Part shown: positions 7,192-13,225 of the stretch, piece by piece
Layout of the letters: each line of letters begins with the position of its first letter
Numbering within the stretch: the stretch's first letter is position 1
Source of the DNA: Clostridia bacterium
GTDB lineage: Bacteria > Bacillota > Clostridia > Christensenellales > Aristaeellaceae
Direction of reading: 5' to 3'
Length of the DNA: 14,314 bases
Assembly: GCA_900769075.1 (NCBI GenBank)
Contig: CAAGFE010000024.1
Location: 1-14,314 of the forward strand
Translations under genes and position numbers: made by a program
Notes under the pieces: generated by a model
The model's database searches: none
What the model saw: the letters and a program-made list of their open reading frames with translations, nothing else
What the model was told of the DNA's origin: nothing

Positions 7192-8208
7192 TTAAGAACG
7201 ATAGCCCTTGGGGTTATTTTTCTGCCAGTTCCAGGCATCGCGGCACATGTCTTCCAGGGACTTGGTGGCCTCCCAGCCCAGGAGCTCCTTGGCCTTGCGG
7301 GGATCCGCGAAGCAGGCGTCCACATCGCCGGGACGGCGCGGGCCGATCACATAGGGGATGGTCAGGTTGTTGGCCTTGTTGAAGGCCTTGACGATGTCCA
7401 GCACGGAATAGCCCACGCCCGTGCCCAGGTTGATGATCTCGCACCCCTGATGCGCCGCGGCATAATCGCAGGCCGCCACATGGCCCCTGGCCAGGTCAAC
7501 CACATGGATGTAGTCCCGCACGCCGGTGCCGTCATGGGTATTGTAATCGTTGCCCCAGACGTTCAGCTTCTCCAGCTGGCCCGCGGCAACCTTGGTGATG
7601 TAGGGCATCAGGTTGTTGGGGATACCGGTGGGATCCTCGCCGATCCGGCCGGATTCATGGGCGCCGATGGGGTTGAAATAGCGCAGCAGCACCACGCTCC
7701 ACTCCGGATCCGCGGTAACGACGCTCATGAGGATCTTCTCGATCATATACTTGGTCCAGCCATAGGGATTGGTGCAGCCCTTGCAGAACATATCCTCCCG
7801 CAGGGGCACCTCGTCCGGCACGCCATAGACGGTGGCAGAGGAGGAGAACACCAGGCGCTTGCAGCCATGGGCCGCCATCACCTCACAGAGGGTGAGGGTG
7901 GAATCCAGGTTGTTGCGGTAATAGCGCAGGGGGATGGAAACGCTCTCGCCCACGGCCTTGAGGCCCGCGAAATGAATCACCGCGTCGAACTCGTTCTCAT
8001 CGAAGATACGGTTCATCGCGTCCTTGTCGCACACGTCCGCCTCATAGGCCTTGACGGAACGGCCGACGATTTCTTCCACCCGGCGGATGGCCTCGGGCTG
8101 AGAATTCACATAGTTGTCCACGATCACGGCTTCGTGACCGGCTTGCATCAGCTCCACGCAGGTATGGGTCGCAATGAATCCGGCGCCGCCGGTGAGCAGA
8201 ATCTTCAT
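7192..8208 (-). CDS. galE: UDP-glucose 4-epimerase
   Basis: The 338-residue product interconverts UDP-glucose and UDP-galactose with bound NAD+ (Leloir pathway, supply of galactosyl units for surface polymers). It has exactly the length of the E. coli enzyme and aligns with it without gaps at the landmarks. These are the NAD-binding TGGAGFIATHT (6-16), SSSATVYG with catalytic Ser124, and the short-chain dehydrogenase pair Tyr149 and Lys153 in NPYGWTK. Position 299, a tyrosine in E. coli GalE that limits substrate size, is cysteine here (VDACFADP), as in epimerases that also accept UDP-GlcNAc/UDP-GalNAc. The start is the ATG at 8208, preceded by AAGGAG at 8213-8218; the upstream in-frame extension runs through promoter and terminator sequence. 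The gene has its own promoter and terminator and follows the nucleotidyltransferase. Confidence 0.97.
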   Translation of the reverse strand: MKILLTGGAGFIATHTCVELMQAGHEAVIVDNYVNSQPEAIRRVEEIVGRSVKAYEADVCDKDAMNRIFDENEFDAVIHFAGLKAVGESVSIPLRYYRNNLDSTLTLCEVMAAHGCKRLVFSSSATVYGVPDEVPLREDMFCKGCTNPYGWTKYMIEKILMSVVTADPEWSVVLLRYFNPIGAHESGRIGEDPTGIPNNLMPYITKVAAGQLEKLNVWGNDYNTHDGTGVRDYIHVVDLARGHVAACDYAAAHQGCEIINLGTGVGYSVLDIVKAFNKANNLTIPYVIGPRRPGDVDACFADPRKAKELLGWEATKSLEDMCRDAWNWQKNNPKGYRS

Positions 8209-8210
8209 GG

Positions 8211-8228
8211 TTCTCCTTCTCCTTCTCC
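8211..8228 (-). repeat. Three tandem GGAGAA hexamers forming the galE ribosome-binding region
   Basis: On the plus strand TTCTCC is repeated three times without error directly upstream of the galE ATG, giving GGAGAA x3 in the mRNA. The proximal AAGGAG is 4 bases and the next 10 bases from the ATG, so two overlapping ribosome-binding sites are available. Confidence 0.85.
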
Positions 8229-8242
8229 CGATTGTGTCTTCC

Positions 8243-8267
8243 TTGGTACCGTCCTCTATTGTACCAA
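8243..8267. promoter_or_regulatory. Putative operator overlapping the galE -10 box
   Basis: A perfect inverted repeat, TTGGTAC (8243-8249) and GTACCAA (8261-8267), separated by 11 bases. The right arm overlaps the -10 box TACAAT. That arm lies upstream of the expected transcription start, so the repeat would act as DNA, i.e. as a binding site for a dimeric repressor. The regulator is not in the window. Confidence 0.5.
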
Positions 8268-8286
8268 AGAAACGCCCCCGGGGCAA
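8258..8286 (-). promoter_or_regulatory. Putative galE promoter
   Basis: Minus-strand TTGCCC (8281-8286) and TACAAT (8258-8263) are 17 bases apart. The -10 matches the housekeeping sigma consensus at five of six positions, the -35 at four. Transcription would start near 8251, about 43 bases before the ATG. The -35 overlaps the hairpin of the preceding terminator. Confidence 0.6.
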
Positions 8287-8301
8287 GGGTTCCGGGAGCG
8301 T
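8266..8301 (-). terminator. Rho-independent terminator after the nucleotidyltransferase gene
   Basis: On the minus strand ACGCTCCCGG (8301-8292) pairs with CCGGGGGCGT (8281-8272), a 10-bp stem with one G-U pair and a 10-base loop, followed by TTTCTTT. It lies 34 bases after the stop codon at 8336 and separates this gene from galE. Confidence 0.75.
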
Positions 8302-8335
8302 ATGCACAAATTTTTCACCTGTTTTGCTTTCATTT

Positions 8336-9241
8336 TCATGCCAGCGCCGGATAGGCGCCCTGTGCATGGAGCTTACGCAGTTCCCCTGCCACATATGCCT
8401 GATCTGCCAGATAGGTCACGCCGAACCACACCGCATCGGTATGGAGCACCTCCACCGTCAGACCATCCGTGTGCATCAGGGTGTTGATTTCCACGGGCAG
8501 GACGCATTCCTTCTTCAGCGGATCGCCGCCTTCCTCGTTCAGGAAGGAGATGAGATCCCGCTCCGCCGCGGCGAAGAACCAGGGCGTGAGGCCCCAGAAA
8601 TTCATCGACACCGGCGCGTCCGGGTCGAGCAGGACGCCCGCTCCATCCTGCTGCACATCGCGGACGGTGCCGTCCGGGAAGGGCTTGATCCCATAGGTTT
8701 CAGTGATCTTCACCAGATGGCCATGCTCGTCCTTCTCGCACACGCCGCGGGTGACGGTTCCGTTTTCGGACAAGGTGTTTTTCAGACAGTAGGCGACCAT
8801 GGAGGCCACGTTCTGCCGCCCTTGCATGCGGCGCAGGCTGTCCGCCATGGTGATGAAGGCATCCTTGCCGTAATAATCATCCGCATTGATGACAGCGAAG
8901 GGCTCATGAATCAGCTCCCTGGCTGCCAGCACGGCGTGGACGGTGCCGTAGGGCTTCACGCGGTCCTCCGGCGGAGCAAAGCCGCCGGGCAGGTTATCAA
9001 ACTCCTGGAAGGCGTAAGCGGCCTCCATGCCCTCAGGCATGCTGCCCTCCAGCAGCGTGCGGAAGTCCTGCTCCATCGCCCGCTTGATGACGAAGACCAC
9101 CTTGTCGAAGCCTGCCGCCGCCGCATCGTGGATGGAATAGTGCAGCAGGATCTCTCCATGGGGGCCGACCTTGGCAATCTGCTTGTTGCCGCCGAAGCGG
9201 GAACCCAGGCCTGCCGCCATGACCAACAGTGTGATATGCAT
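8336..9241 (-). CDS. Sugar-phosphate nucleotidyltransferase-family protein
   Basis: This 301-residue cytoplasmic protein begins MHITLLVMAAGLGSRFGGNKQ. The AAGLGSRFGG (9-18) and following Lys20 are the nucleotide-binding signature of enzymes that join a sugar 1-phosphate to an NTP. INADDYYG (118-125) is the acidic strand that holds the metal ion, and MNFWGLTP (213-220) is a typical later motif. The substrate is not determined by sequence. Adjacent galE makes UTP plus a hexose 1-phosphate plausible, but the glycine-rich loop differs from classic GalU, so other nucleotide sugars remain possible. The ATG at 9241 is chosen because AAAGGGG (9250-9256) lies 8 bases upstream and similarity begins there. 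A 25-codon in-frame extension would cross a GC-rich hairpin in the leader. The gene has its own promoter and terminator. Confidence 0.87.
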   Translation of the reverse strand: MHITLLVMAAGLGSRFGGNKQIAKVGPHGEILLHYSIHDAAAAGFDKVVFVIKRAMEQDFRTLLEGSMPEGMEAAYAFQEFDNLPGGFAPPEDRVKPYGTVHAVLAARELIHEPFAVINADDYYGKDAFITMADSLRRMQGRQNVASMVAYCLKNTLSENGTVTRGVCEKDEHGHLVKITETYGIKPFPDGTVRDVQQDGAGVLLDPDAPVSMNFWGLTPWFFAAAERDLISFLNEEGGDPLKKECVLPVEINTLMHTDGLTVEVLHTDAVWFGVTYLADQAYVAGELRKLHAQGAYPALA

Positions 9242-9278
9242 GAAAACAGCCCCTTTCTGCCTTGACGATACGCCGAAA

Positions 9279-9301
9279 CCGCCGGGGATCGCCTCCGGCG
9301 G
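9279..9301 (-). other. GC-rich hairpin in the nucleotidyltransferase 5' leader
   Basis: CCGCCGG (9279-9285) and CCGGCGG (9295-9301) form a perfect 7-bp all-G/C stem, extendable by one G-C and one G-U pair. It lies about 20 bases after the predicted transcription start and well before the ribosome-binding site. On the minus strand it is followed by TTTCGG, a T-run too short for a confident attenuator call. Confidence 0.55.
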
Positions 9302-9316
9302 CAACGATACAAACAT

Positions 9317-9343
9317 TTGCTTGTTTCATCATATCACAAGCAA
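9317..9343. promoter_or_regulatory. Putative operator centred on the nucleotidyltransferase -10 box
   Basis: A perfect 8-bp inverted repeat, TTGCTTGT (9317-9324) and ACAAGCAA (9336-9343), with an 11-base spacer. The -10 box at 9328-9333 lies in the spacer, so a dimeric protein bound here would block RNA polymerase. The 11-base spacing and outer TTG...CAA are shared with the dyad at galE. Confidence 0.6.
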
Positions 9344-9356
9344 GCATGCATGTCAA
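9328..9356 (-). promoter_or_regulatory. Promoter of the nucleotidyltransferase gene
   Basis: Minus-strand TTGACA (9351-9356), an exact consensus -35, and TATGAT (9328-9333), five of six at -10, are separated by exactly 17 bases. The expected start is near 9321, giving a leader of about 80 bases. This is the best sigma-70/sigma-A-type promoter in the window. Confidence 0.85.
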
Positions 9357-9384
9357 GGAAAAGGGGCGTTTTCAGGCAGTTTCC

Positions 9385-10572
9385 TCAGTTTTTCAGGGCA
9401 TGGAGCGCCATCTGGGCGTAAATCGCCGCGCCGACGGGCAGGGCGGATTCGTCGAATTTCGTTTTGGGGTGATGGGCCGGATAGGCATAGCCCGCCGAGG
9501 GCGTGCCCGCCGCCAGCGCAACCATCACGGACGGCACGGCGTGGGACACATTCGCAAAATCCTCTGACCCGGCGGATTTGGCTGCGTCGCCGCCCAGCTG
9601 GCTGCTCAGCAGCGCCTTGTCCGTGCCCAGCAGCTCCTGCAGCGCCGTCAGGACCATGGCGCTCAGCGCCGCATCGTTCATCAGCGTCGGCGCGCCGCCC
9701 AGTTGCTCCACCTCCGCGCTGCCGTGGAACAGGGCTGCGGTCTGAACCGCGATCTCCTCCACCCGGCGGATGATGTACTGGCGGGTTTCCTCATCAAAGG
9801 CGCGCAGGCTGCCCCGCAGCACCGCTTTGTCCGGGAGGACGTTGGCAGCATCGCCGGCCTGCAGCATGCCGATGGTCAGCGCGCTGGGCTGGGTCAGGCT
9901 CAGCTCCCGGGTCTGAATCTGCTGGAGATTGAGCACCGTATGAGCCGCAATGGTGATGGGATCCACGCCGGTGTGGGGCATTGCGCCGTGGCAGCCCTTG
10001 CCCTGGATGCGGATTTCAAACATGCCCGCCGCCGGAGCGCTCACCCCGGGCGCGGAGACAATCGCCGTGCCCACGGGCAGCTCCATGTTGGTCATGACGT
10101 GGATCATGAAGGCCGCGCAGGGCTTCACGCCCTCCAGCAAGCCGTTTTGAAGCATGTCCGCCGCGCCGAGAAGCGGTTCCTCCGCCGGCTGGAACATGAG
10201 GCGCACCATACCGCCCAGCTCCTGTTCCTTGCCCTTGAGGATGCGGGCTGCCTCCAGCAGCATGGCGGTGTGCAGATCATGTCCGCAGGCGTGCATGCAT
10301 CCGTTGGTGCTGGCAAAGGGCAAGTCCGTTTCCTCTCGGATGGCCAGGGCATCCATATCCGCCCGCAGGAGGACACATTTTTCCCCCGTTCCGATGTCTG
10401 CAATGATGCCGCATTTGCCGCATTTCACGGGAGAAAGGCCCATGTCGGTCAGGGCGTTCCAGACATAGTCAAAGGTGGGCTGCAAATCAAAGCCGGTTCC
10501 GGCGAGGGTGTGAAGGGTCTGACGGTCGCGGGTCACGCGCTGGGCGTCCACCGCGCAGAGCAATTCATGCAT
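9385..10572 (-). CDS. M20-family amidohydrolase (N-acyl-amino-acid hydrolase/carboxypeptidase type)
   Basis: This 395-residue cytoplasmic metal-dependent hydrolase is expected to split an N-acyl or peptide bond on an amino acid. Motifs appear in family order: RADMDALAI (70-78), MHACGHDLHTAM (93-104) with metal-binding Cys96 and His98, QPAEE (128-132) with the catalytic glutamate, His158 in MIHVM, GKGCHGAMPHTGVDP (191-205) in the dimerisation domain, SAGSEDF (333-339), and the C-terminal metal-ligand region YPAHHPKTKFDE (364-375). The cysteine-containing metal site is that of the hippuricase/IAA-amino-acid hydrolase/N-acetyldiaminopimelate deacetylase subgroup; the substrate cannot be narrowed further. 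The N-terminal RRxLHxxPE stretch of relatives is degenerate (RQTLHTLAGTGF). AAAGGAG at 10581-10587 lies 8 bases before the ATG. It is transcribed divergently from the carboxypeptidase gene. Confidence 0.93.
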   Translation of the reverse strand: MHELLCAVDAQRVTRDRQTLHTLAGTGFDLQPTFDYVWNALTDMGLSPVKCGKCGIIADIGTGEKCVLLRADMDALAIREETDLPFASTNGCMHACGHDLHTAMLLEAARILKGKEQELGGMVRLMFQPAEEPLLGAADMLQNGLLEGVKPCAAFMIHVMTNMELPVGTAIVSAPGVSAPAAGMFEIRIQGKGCHGAMPHTGVDPITIAAHTVLNLQQIQTRELSLTQPSALTIGMLQAGDAANVLPDKAVLRGSLRAFDEETRQYIIRRVEEIAVQTAALFHGSAEVEQLGGAPTLMNDAALSAMVLTALQELLGTDKALLSSQLGGDAAKSAGSEDFANVSHAVPSVMVALAAGTPSAGYAYPAHHPKTKFDESALPVGAAIYAQMALHALKN

Positions 10573-10603
10573 CGCAAGGGCTCCTTTCAGTTTCTATGAG
10601 GAC

Positions 10604-10609
10604 AGTATA
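10604..10609 (-). promoter_or_regulatory. Possible -10 box for the M20 amidohydrolase
   Basis: Minus-strand TATACT, five of six matches to the consensus, with an expected start about 25 bases before the ATG. No good -35 hexamer is visible at 16-18 bases, so an activator or a weak promoter is implied. Confidence 0.4.
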
Positions 10610-10642
10610 GTCAGCGTTTGTGTCTTAATGATGAATTATTCG

Positions 10643-10671
10643 TTTTCATCCCGAGGAATTTGTGGTATAAT
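10643..10671 (+). promoter_or_regulatory. Distal promoter of the carboxypeptidase gene
   Basis: TTTTCA (10643-10648) and a perfect TATAAT (10666-10671) are 17 bases apart, and TG one base upstream of TATAAT makes an extended -10. Transcription would start near 10678, giving a leader of about 120 bases that contains the hairpin at 10688-10724. Confidence 0.75.
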
Positions 10672-10687
10672 CAGGTCATTCCCCGCA

Positions 10688-10724
10688 GGGCGCCGGGCGG
10701 TTTGTAACAACCTCGCCCCCGCCC
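10688..10724 (+). other. Strong leader hairpin between the two carboxypeptidase promoters
   Basis: GGGCG-CC-GGGCG-GTT (10688-10702) pairs with AAC-CT-CGCCC-C-CGCCC (10709-10724): 13 pairs interrupted by a small internal loop and a 2-base bulge, with a 6-base apical loop. No T-run follows, so it is not an intrinsic terminator. It would be near the 5' end of RNA from the distal promoter only. Confidence 0.6.
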
Positions 10725-10753
10725 TTGCAGTTCCGCCGCAAATGTCGTATACT
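10725..10753 (+). promoter_or_regulatory. Possible proximal promoter of the carboxypeptidase gene
   Basis: TTGCAG (10725-10730) and TATACT (10748-10753) are 17 bases apart. A short dyad, ATGTC (10742-10746) and GACAT (10754-10758), is centred on the -10. Transcription would start near 10760 and skip the leader hairpin. The -35 is weak, so this is a candidate only. Confidence 0.45.
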
Positions 10754-10798
10754 GACATGTACCGATGATCCCCATGAAACTGCATGTGAGGTTCAGAT

Positions 10799-12091
10799 AT
10801 GAAAGCACGGCCTTCCATTGCGCGTATTCTGTGTTATGTGCTGCTGTTCGCCTTCGCGGTCGGCGCCGTCATCATGGCGGCCACTGTGGCAAAGGTGAAC
10901 ACCGAGGTGCAGCGGGTGCGGTCGCTGACGCCCACGCCCTTGCCCGGATACGGCAGCGTGTTCCAGGTCACCCCCGATCCCAGCGAGCCCACCCCGGAGC
11001 CGGTCATCCGCTCCGGCGCGACGGGAGAGGCCGTCACCAGGCTCCAGGAGCGGCTGAAGGCGCTGGGCTATTACACCGGCACGGTGGACGGACAGTTCGG
11101 CCCCGGCACCCGCACAGCAGTGACATGGTTCCAGCAGCAGAACGGCCTGGCAGCGGACGGCATCGTCGGCCCGGACACCACCGAGGTGCTCTATTCCGAC
11201 GCCGCCCGTCCTGCCGTCACCCCCACCCCAACGGTCGTGCCGACCCCCACGGTGGATACCACCTCCACCTCCGCCGTGCAGCAGCGGCTGAAGGATCTGG
11301 GGTACTACACCGGCACGGTGGACGGCATTTCCGGTACGGGCACCAAGGCCGCCATCACCCTGTTTCAGAAGCAGCACGGCCTGACGGATGACGGCATCTA
11401 CGGCCCGGCAACGGCGGCGATGCTCTTCTCCGATCAGGCCCATGCTGTCGTTGCCACCCCGACCCCCGACCCCAACCGGATCCCCGGCCTGACGGCCAAC
11501 GGCTACCCCATCCTGGTCAACGATGACAACTACATTCCCGATGACTACCAGACCGTCTGCCTGGTGAATATGAAGGACTACTGCGACGCCTCCGTCGTGA
11601 CCATCAAGGGCAGCGAGATCCTGGGGGAAAAGATCGCGGTGGATGCGCTGCTGGACATGTTCCGGGCAGCCGAGGCGGAAGGGATGAACAAGTGGCAGGT
11701 CAACGCAGGCTACCGCTCCATCGCCTATCAAAAGGAGCTGTTTGACCAGCGGGTTTACGCCTACCGTCAGGAGGGGCTCACCGGTCAGCAGGCCCGGGCG
11801 AAGGTGCGCCAAACGGTGGCCGATCCCGGCACGAGCGAGCATCACACCGGCCTCGCCTTCGATGTGGCGATCACGGGGGAATCCTCCTTCGGCGCCACGA
11901 AGCAGTCCGGCTGGCTCGCCCAGCACTGCTGGGAATACGGCTTCATCCTCCGCTATCCGGCGGACAAGACCAGCATCACCCGGATTTCCTACGAGCCCTG
12001 GCATGTCCGCTATGTGGGCACGGAGCATGCCCTCATCATGCGGGATGAAAACCTGTGCCTGGAGGAATACATCTCAAAATACGCCCAATGA
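10799..12091 (+). CDS. Membrane-anchored VanY-type D-alanyl-D-alanine carboxypeptidase with two peptidoglycan-binding domains
   Basis: The 430-residue protein has an N-terminal membrane anchor (about 9-32) and a Pro/Thr-rich linker with TPTP and TPEP repeats. Two peptidoglycan-binding type 1 repeats follow (about 74-133 and 157-212), each with LGYYTGTVDG and a closing GI(V/Y)GP, then a second TPTP linker and an M15B/VanY peptidase domain (about 275-425). The zinc-site motif SxHxxGxAxD is intact (Ser346, His348, Gly351, Asp355) and the third ligand is His402 in EPWHVRY; NAGYRS (302-307) is the usual substrate-side motif. It should act outside the membrane, removing the terminal D-alanine from muropeptide stems. 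TGAGG at 10787-10791 lies 7 bases before the ATG. The pyruvyl transferase-family gene starts 8 bases after its stop, indicating an operon. No vancomycin-resistance genes are nearby, so a housekeeping wall role is more likely. Confidence 0.93.
   Translation: MKARPSIARILCYVLLFAFAVGAVIMAATVAKVNTEVQRVRSLTPTPLPGYGSVFQVTPDPSEPTPEPVIRSGATGEAVTRLQERLKALGYYTGTVDGQFGPGTRTAVTWFQQQNGLAADGIVGPDTTEVLYSDAARPAVTPTPTVVPTPTVDTTSTSAVQQRLKDLGYYTGTVDGISGTGTKAAITLFQKQHGLTDDGIYGPATAAMLFSDQAHAVVATPTPDPNRIPGLTANGYPILVNDDNYIPDDYQTVCLVNMKDYCDASVVTIKGSEILGEKIAVDALLDMFRAAEAEGMNKWQVNAGYRSIAYQKELFDQRVYAYRQEGLTGQQARAKVRQTVADPGTSEHHTGLAFDVAITGESSFGATKQSGWLAQHCWEYGFILRYPADKTSITRISYEPWHVRYVGTEHALIMRDENLCLEEYISKYAQ
11049..11325 (+). 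repeat. Direct repeats inside the carboxypeptidase gene
   Basis: The 20 bases TACACCGGCACGGTGGACGG occur at 11072-11091 and 11306-11325, and AGCGGCTGAAGG at 11049-11060 and 11283-11294, both with a 234-base offset (78 codons). They mark the duplicated peptidoglycan-binding domain. Confidence 0.85.
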
Positions 12092-12099
12092 GGTGAAAT

Positions 12100-13206
12100 A
12101 TGGTTTGTTATGGCCTGACCTGGCGGCCCGTCACCGACAACCTGGGGGATGATCTGGCCGCGCTGGCGGCGATGCAGCAGCTCCCCCGGGTGGATCGGGT
12201 GCTGGACGCCGATGCGCTGGACGCTCCCCTGCCCGACCTGACCGATGCGGATCGGCTGGTGCTGCTGTTTTCCGGGCAATTCCTGCGCGCCACCGCCGCG
12301 CGGGATGCGCGCACCGCGAGCCGGCTGGCCAGGCTGGGCATCCCCCACGCCGTAACAGGCTGCCTGACCCTTTCGCTGGAGCATCCGCCGGTGAATCGGG
12401 CCGGCGTCGTCTGCTGCGACGTGCCGGAGGAGGTGGTGTCCCTCCTGGGGGAATTCCGCCGGGATGTGACCGTTGTCACCCACAGCCTGCACGAGCCTTC
12501 CCCGGATTTCAGCGTCCGCATGGACGAGGCCCGCGCCATGCTGGCCCGCTATGCCGGGGCGGAGATGGTGTTCACCCGCCGCCTCCACTGCGCGATAGCC
12601 TGTCTGGCCGTCGGCACGCCGGTGCTGCTGCTTTATCACCCGGAATATGAGGATATCTCCCGCTTCGCCCCGATGGATGGGATGGTGCGCCATCAGCCGG
12701 TGGAGGATTTCCTGCGGGAGGCGCGCCTGCACGGGCTGCCTGCGCCCTGGCGAAATCCGGCGGACATGGGTCGAATTCAGCGCGGGGTGATGAACGCACT
12801 GGCCCAGGGGCTTCAGCGGGCTGAGACCCAGGCACTGCCGCTGGTTCCCGCCCAGGCCGCTGCCCAATGGCGGCAAGCCTGCATTCGCCGCGTGCTGTCC
12901 ACCACCGCCGGCAGGATTCAGCAGCTGGAAAACCAGCATTATGACGATCTGCACGCCAAATTCACCCGGCTGGCCCAGGAGGAGGACGTCAAGGCCGCGC
13001 TGCGGGAGCTGCTCACGCTGCCGGAGGTCGAAAACGCCCTGCGCGCAGCATCCCTGCGGCTGAAGCTGGAAAAGCTATCCCCGAAGGATCAAAAGGCCCT
13101 GCTGGCGGAGCACAAGCGTCACCTGACGGATGTAGACGACCTGCTCCGCAAAGCCCACGGCGCGCTGACATTGCTCGGCTGGCCCGAAAACAGCGACGAA
13201 CGCTGA
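12100..13206 (+). CDS. Polysaccharide pyruvyl transferase-family protein
   Basis: The 368-residue soluble protein starts MVCYGLTWRPVTDNLGDDLA. The NLGDDLAALAAMQQLP stretch (14-29) is the N-terminal signature of a branch of the polysaccharide pyruvyl transferase family. The family's C-terminal sugar-nucleotide side appears as FTRRLHCAIACLAVGTPVLLL (158-178), with the conserved Arg-Leu-His and Gly-Thr-Pro. Characterised members (CsaB type) add pyruvate ketals to wall polysaccharides and so anchor S-layer proteins; whether this branch has that activity is unknown. Residues ~265-350 are Leu-, Lys- and Glu-rich and look helical, beyond the catalytic fold. The ribosome-binding sequence AGGTG overlaps the stop of the carboxypeptidase gene (TGAGGTG, 12089-12095), so translation is probably coupled. 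This supports a shared role in the cell envelope. Confidence 0.82.
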   Translation: MVCYGLTWRPVTDNLGDDLAALAAMQQLPRVDRVLDADALDAPLPDLTDADRLVLLFSGQFLRATAARDARTASRLARLGIPHAVTGCLTLSLEHPPVNRAGVVCCDVPEEVVSLLGEFRRDVTVVTHSLHEPSPDFSVRMDEARAMLARYAGAEMVFTRRLHCAIACLAVGTPVLLLYHPEYEDISRFAPMDGMVRHQPVEDFLREARLHGLPAPWRNPADMGRIQRGVMNALAQGLQRAETQALPLVPAQAAAQWRQACIRRVLSTTAGRIQQLENQHYDDLHAKFTRLAQEEDVKAALRELLTLPEVENALRAASLRLKLEKLSPKDQKALLAEHKRHLTDVDDLLRKAHGALTLLGWPENSDER

Positions 13207-13225
13207 TATGGAAAGGAACTCACCT

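Noticed and set aside
5294..7195. A 633-codon open frame on the plus strand
   Set aside because: Antisense to the tubulin-like gene, low-complexity composition, and no start signal. The minus-strand protein has nucleotide-binding motifs and a strong ribosome-binding site.
8209..8394. N-terminal extension of GalE by 62 residues
   Set aside because: The extension would be read through the terminator, promoter and operator. The ATG at 8208 has a ribosome-binding site and gives exactly the usual GalE length.
10774..10798. ATG at 10774 as a leader peptide or upstream start for the carboxypeptidase
   Set aside because: It is in a different frame from the carboxypeptidase, has no ribosome-binding site, and its frame runs far into the carboxypeptidase gene as a shadow.
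10793..12028. A 411-codon open frame on the minus strand
   Set aside because: Antisense to the carboxypeptidase gene, whose zinc motif and repeats are unmistakable; the antisense product is a Gly/His/Arg-rich shadow.
10799..12091. Vancomycin-resistance VanY
   Set aside because: The peptidase family is shared, but no vanH, vanA/B, vanX or two-component genes are present. The peptidoglycan-binding repeats fit a general wall-remodelling enzyme.
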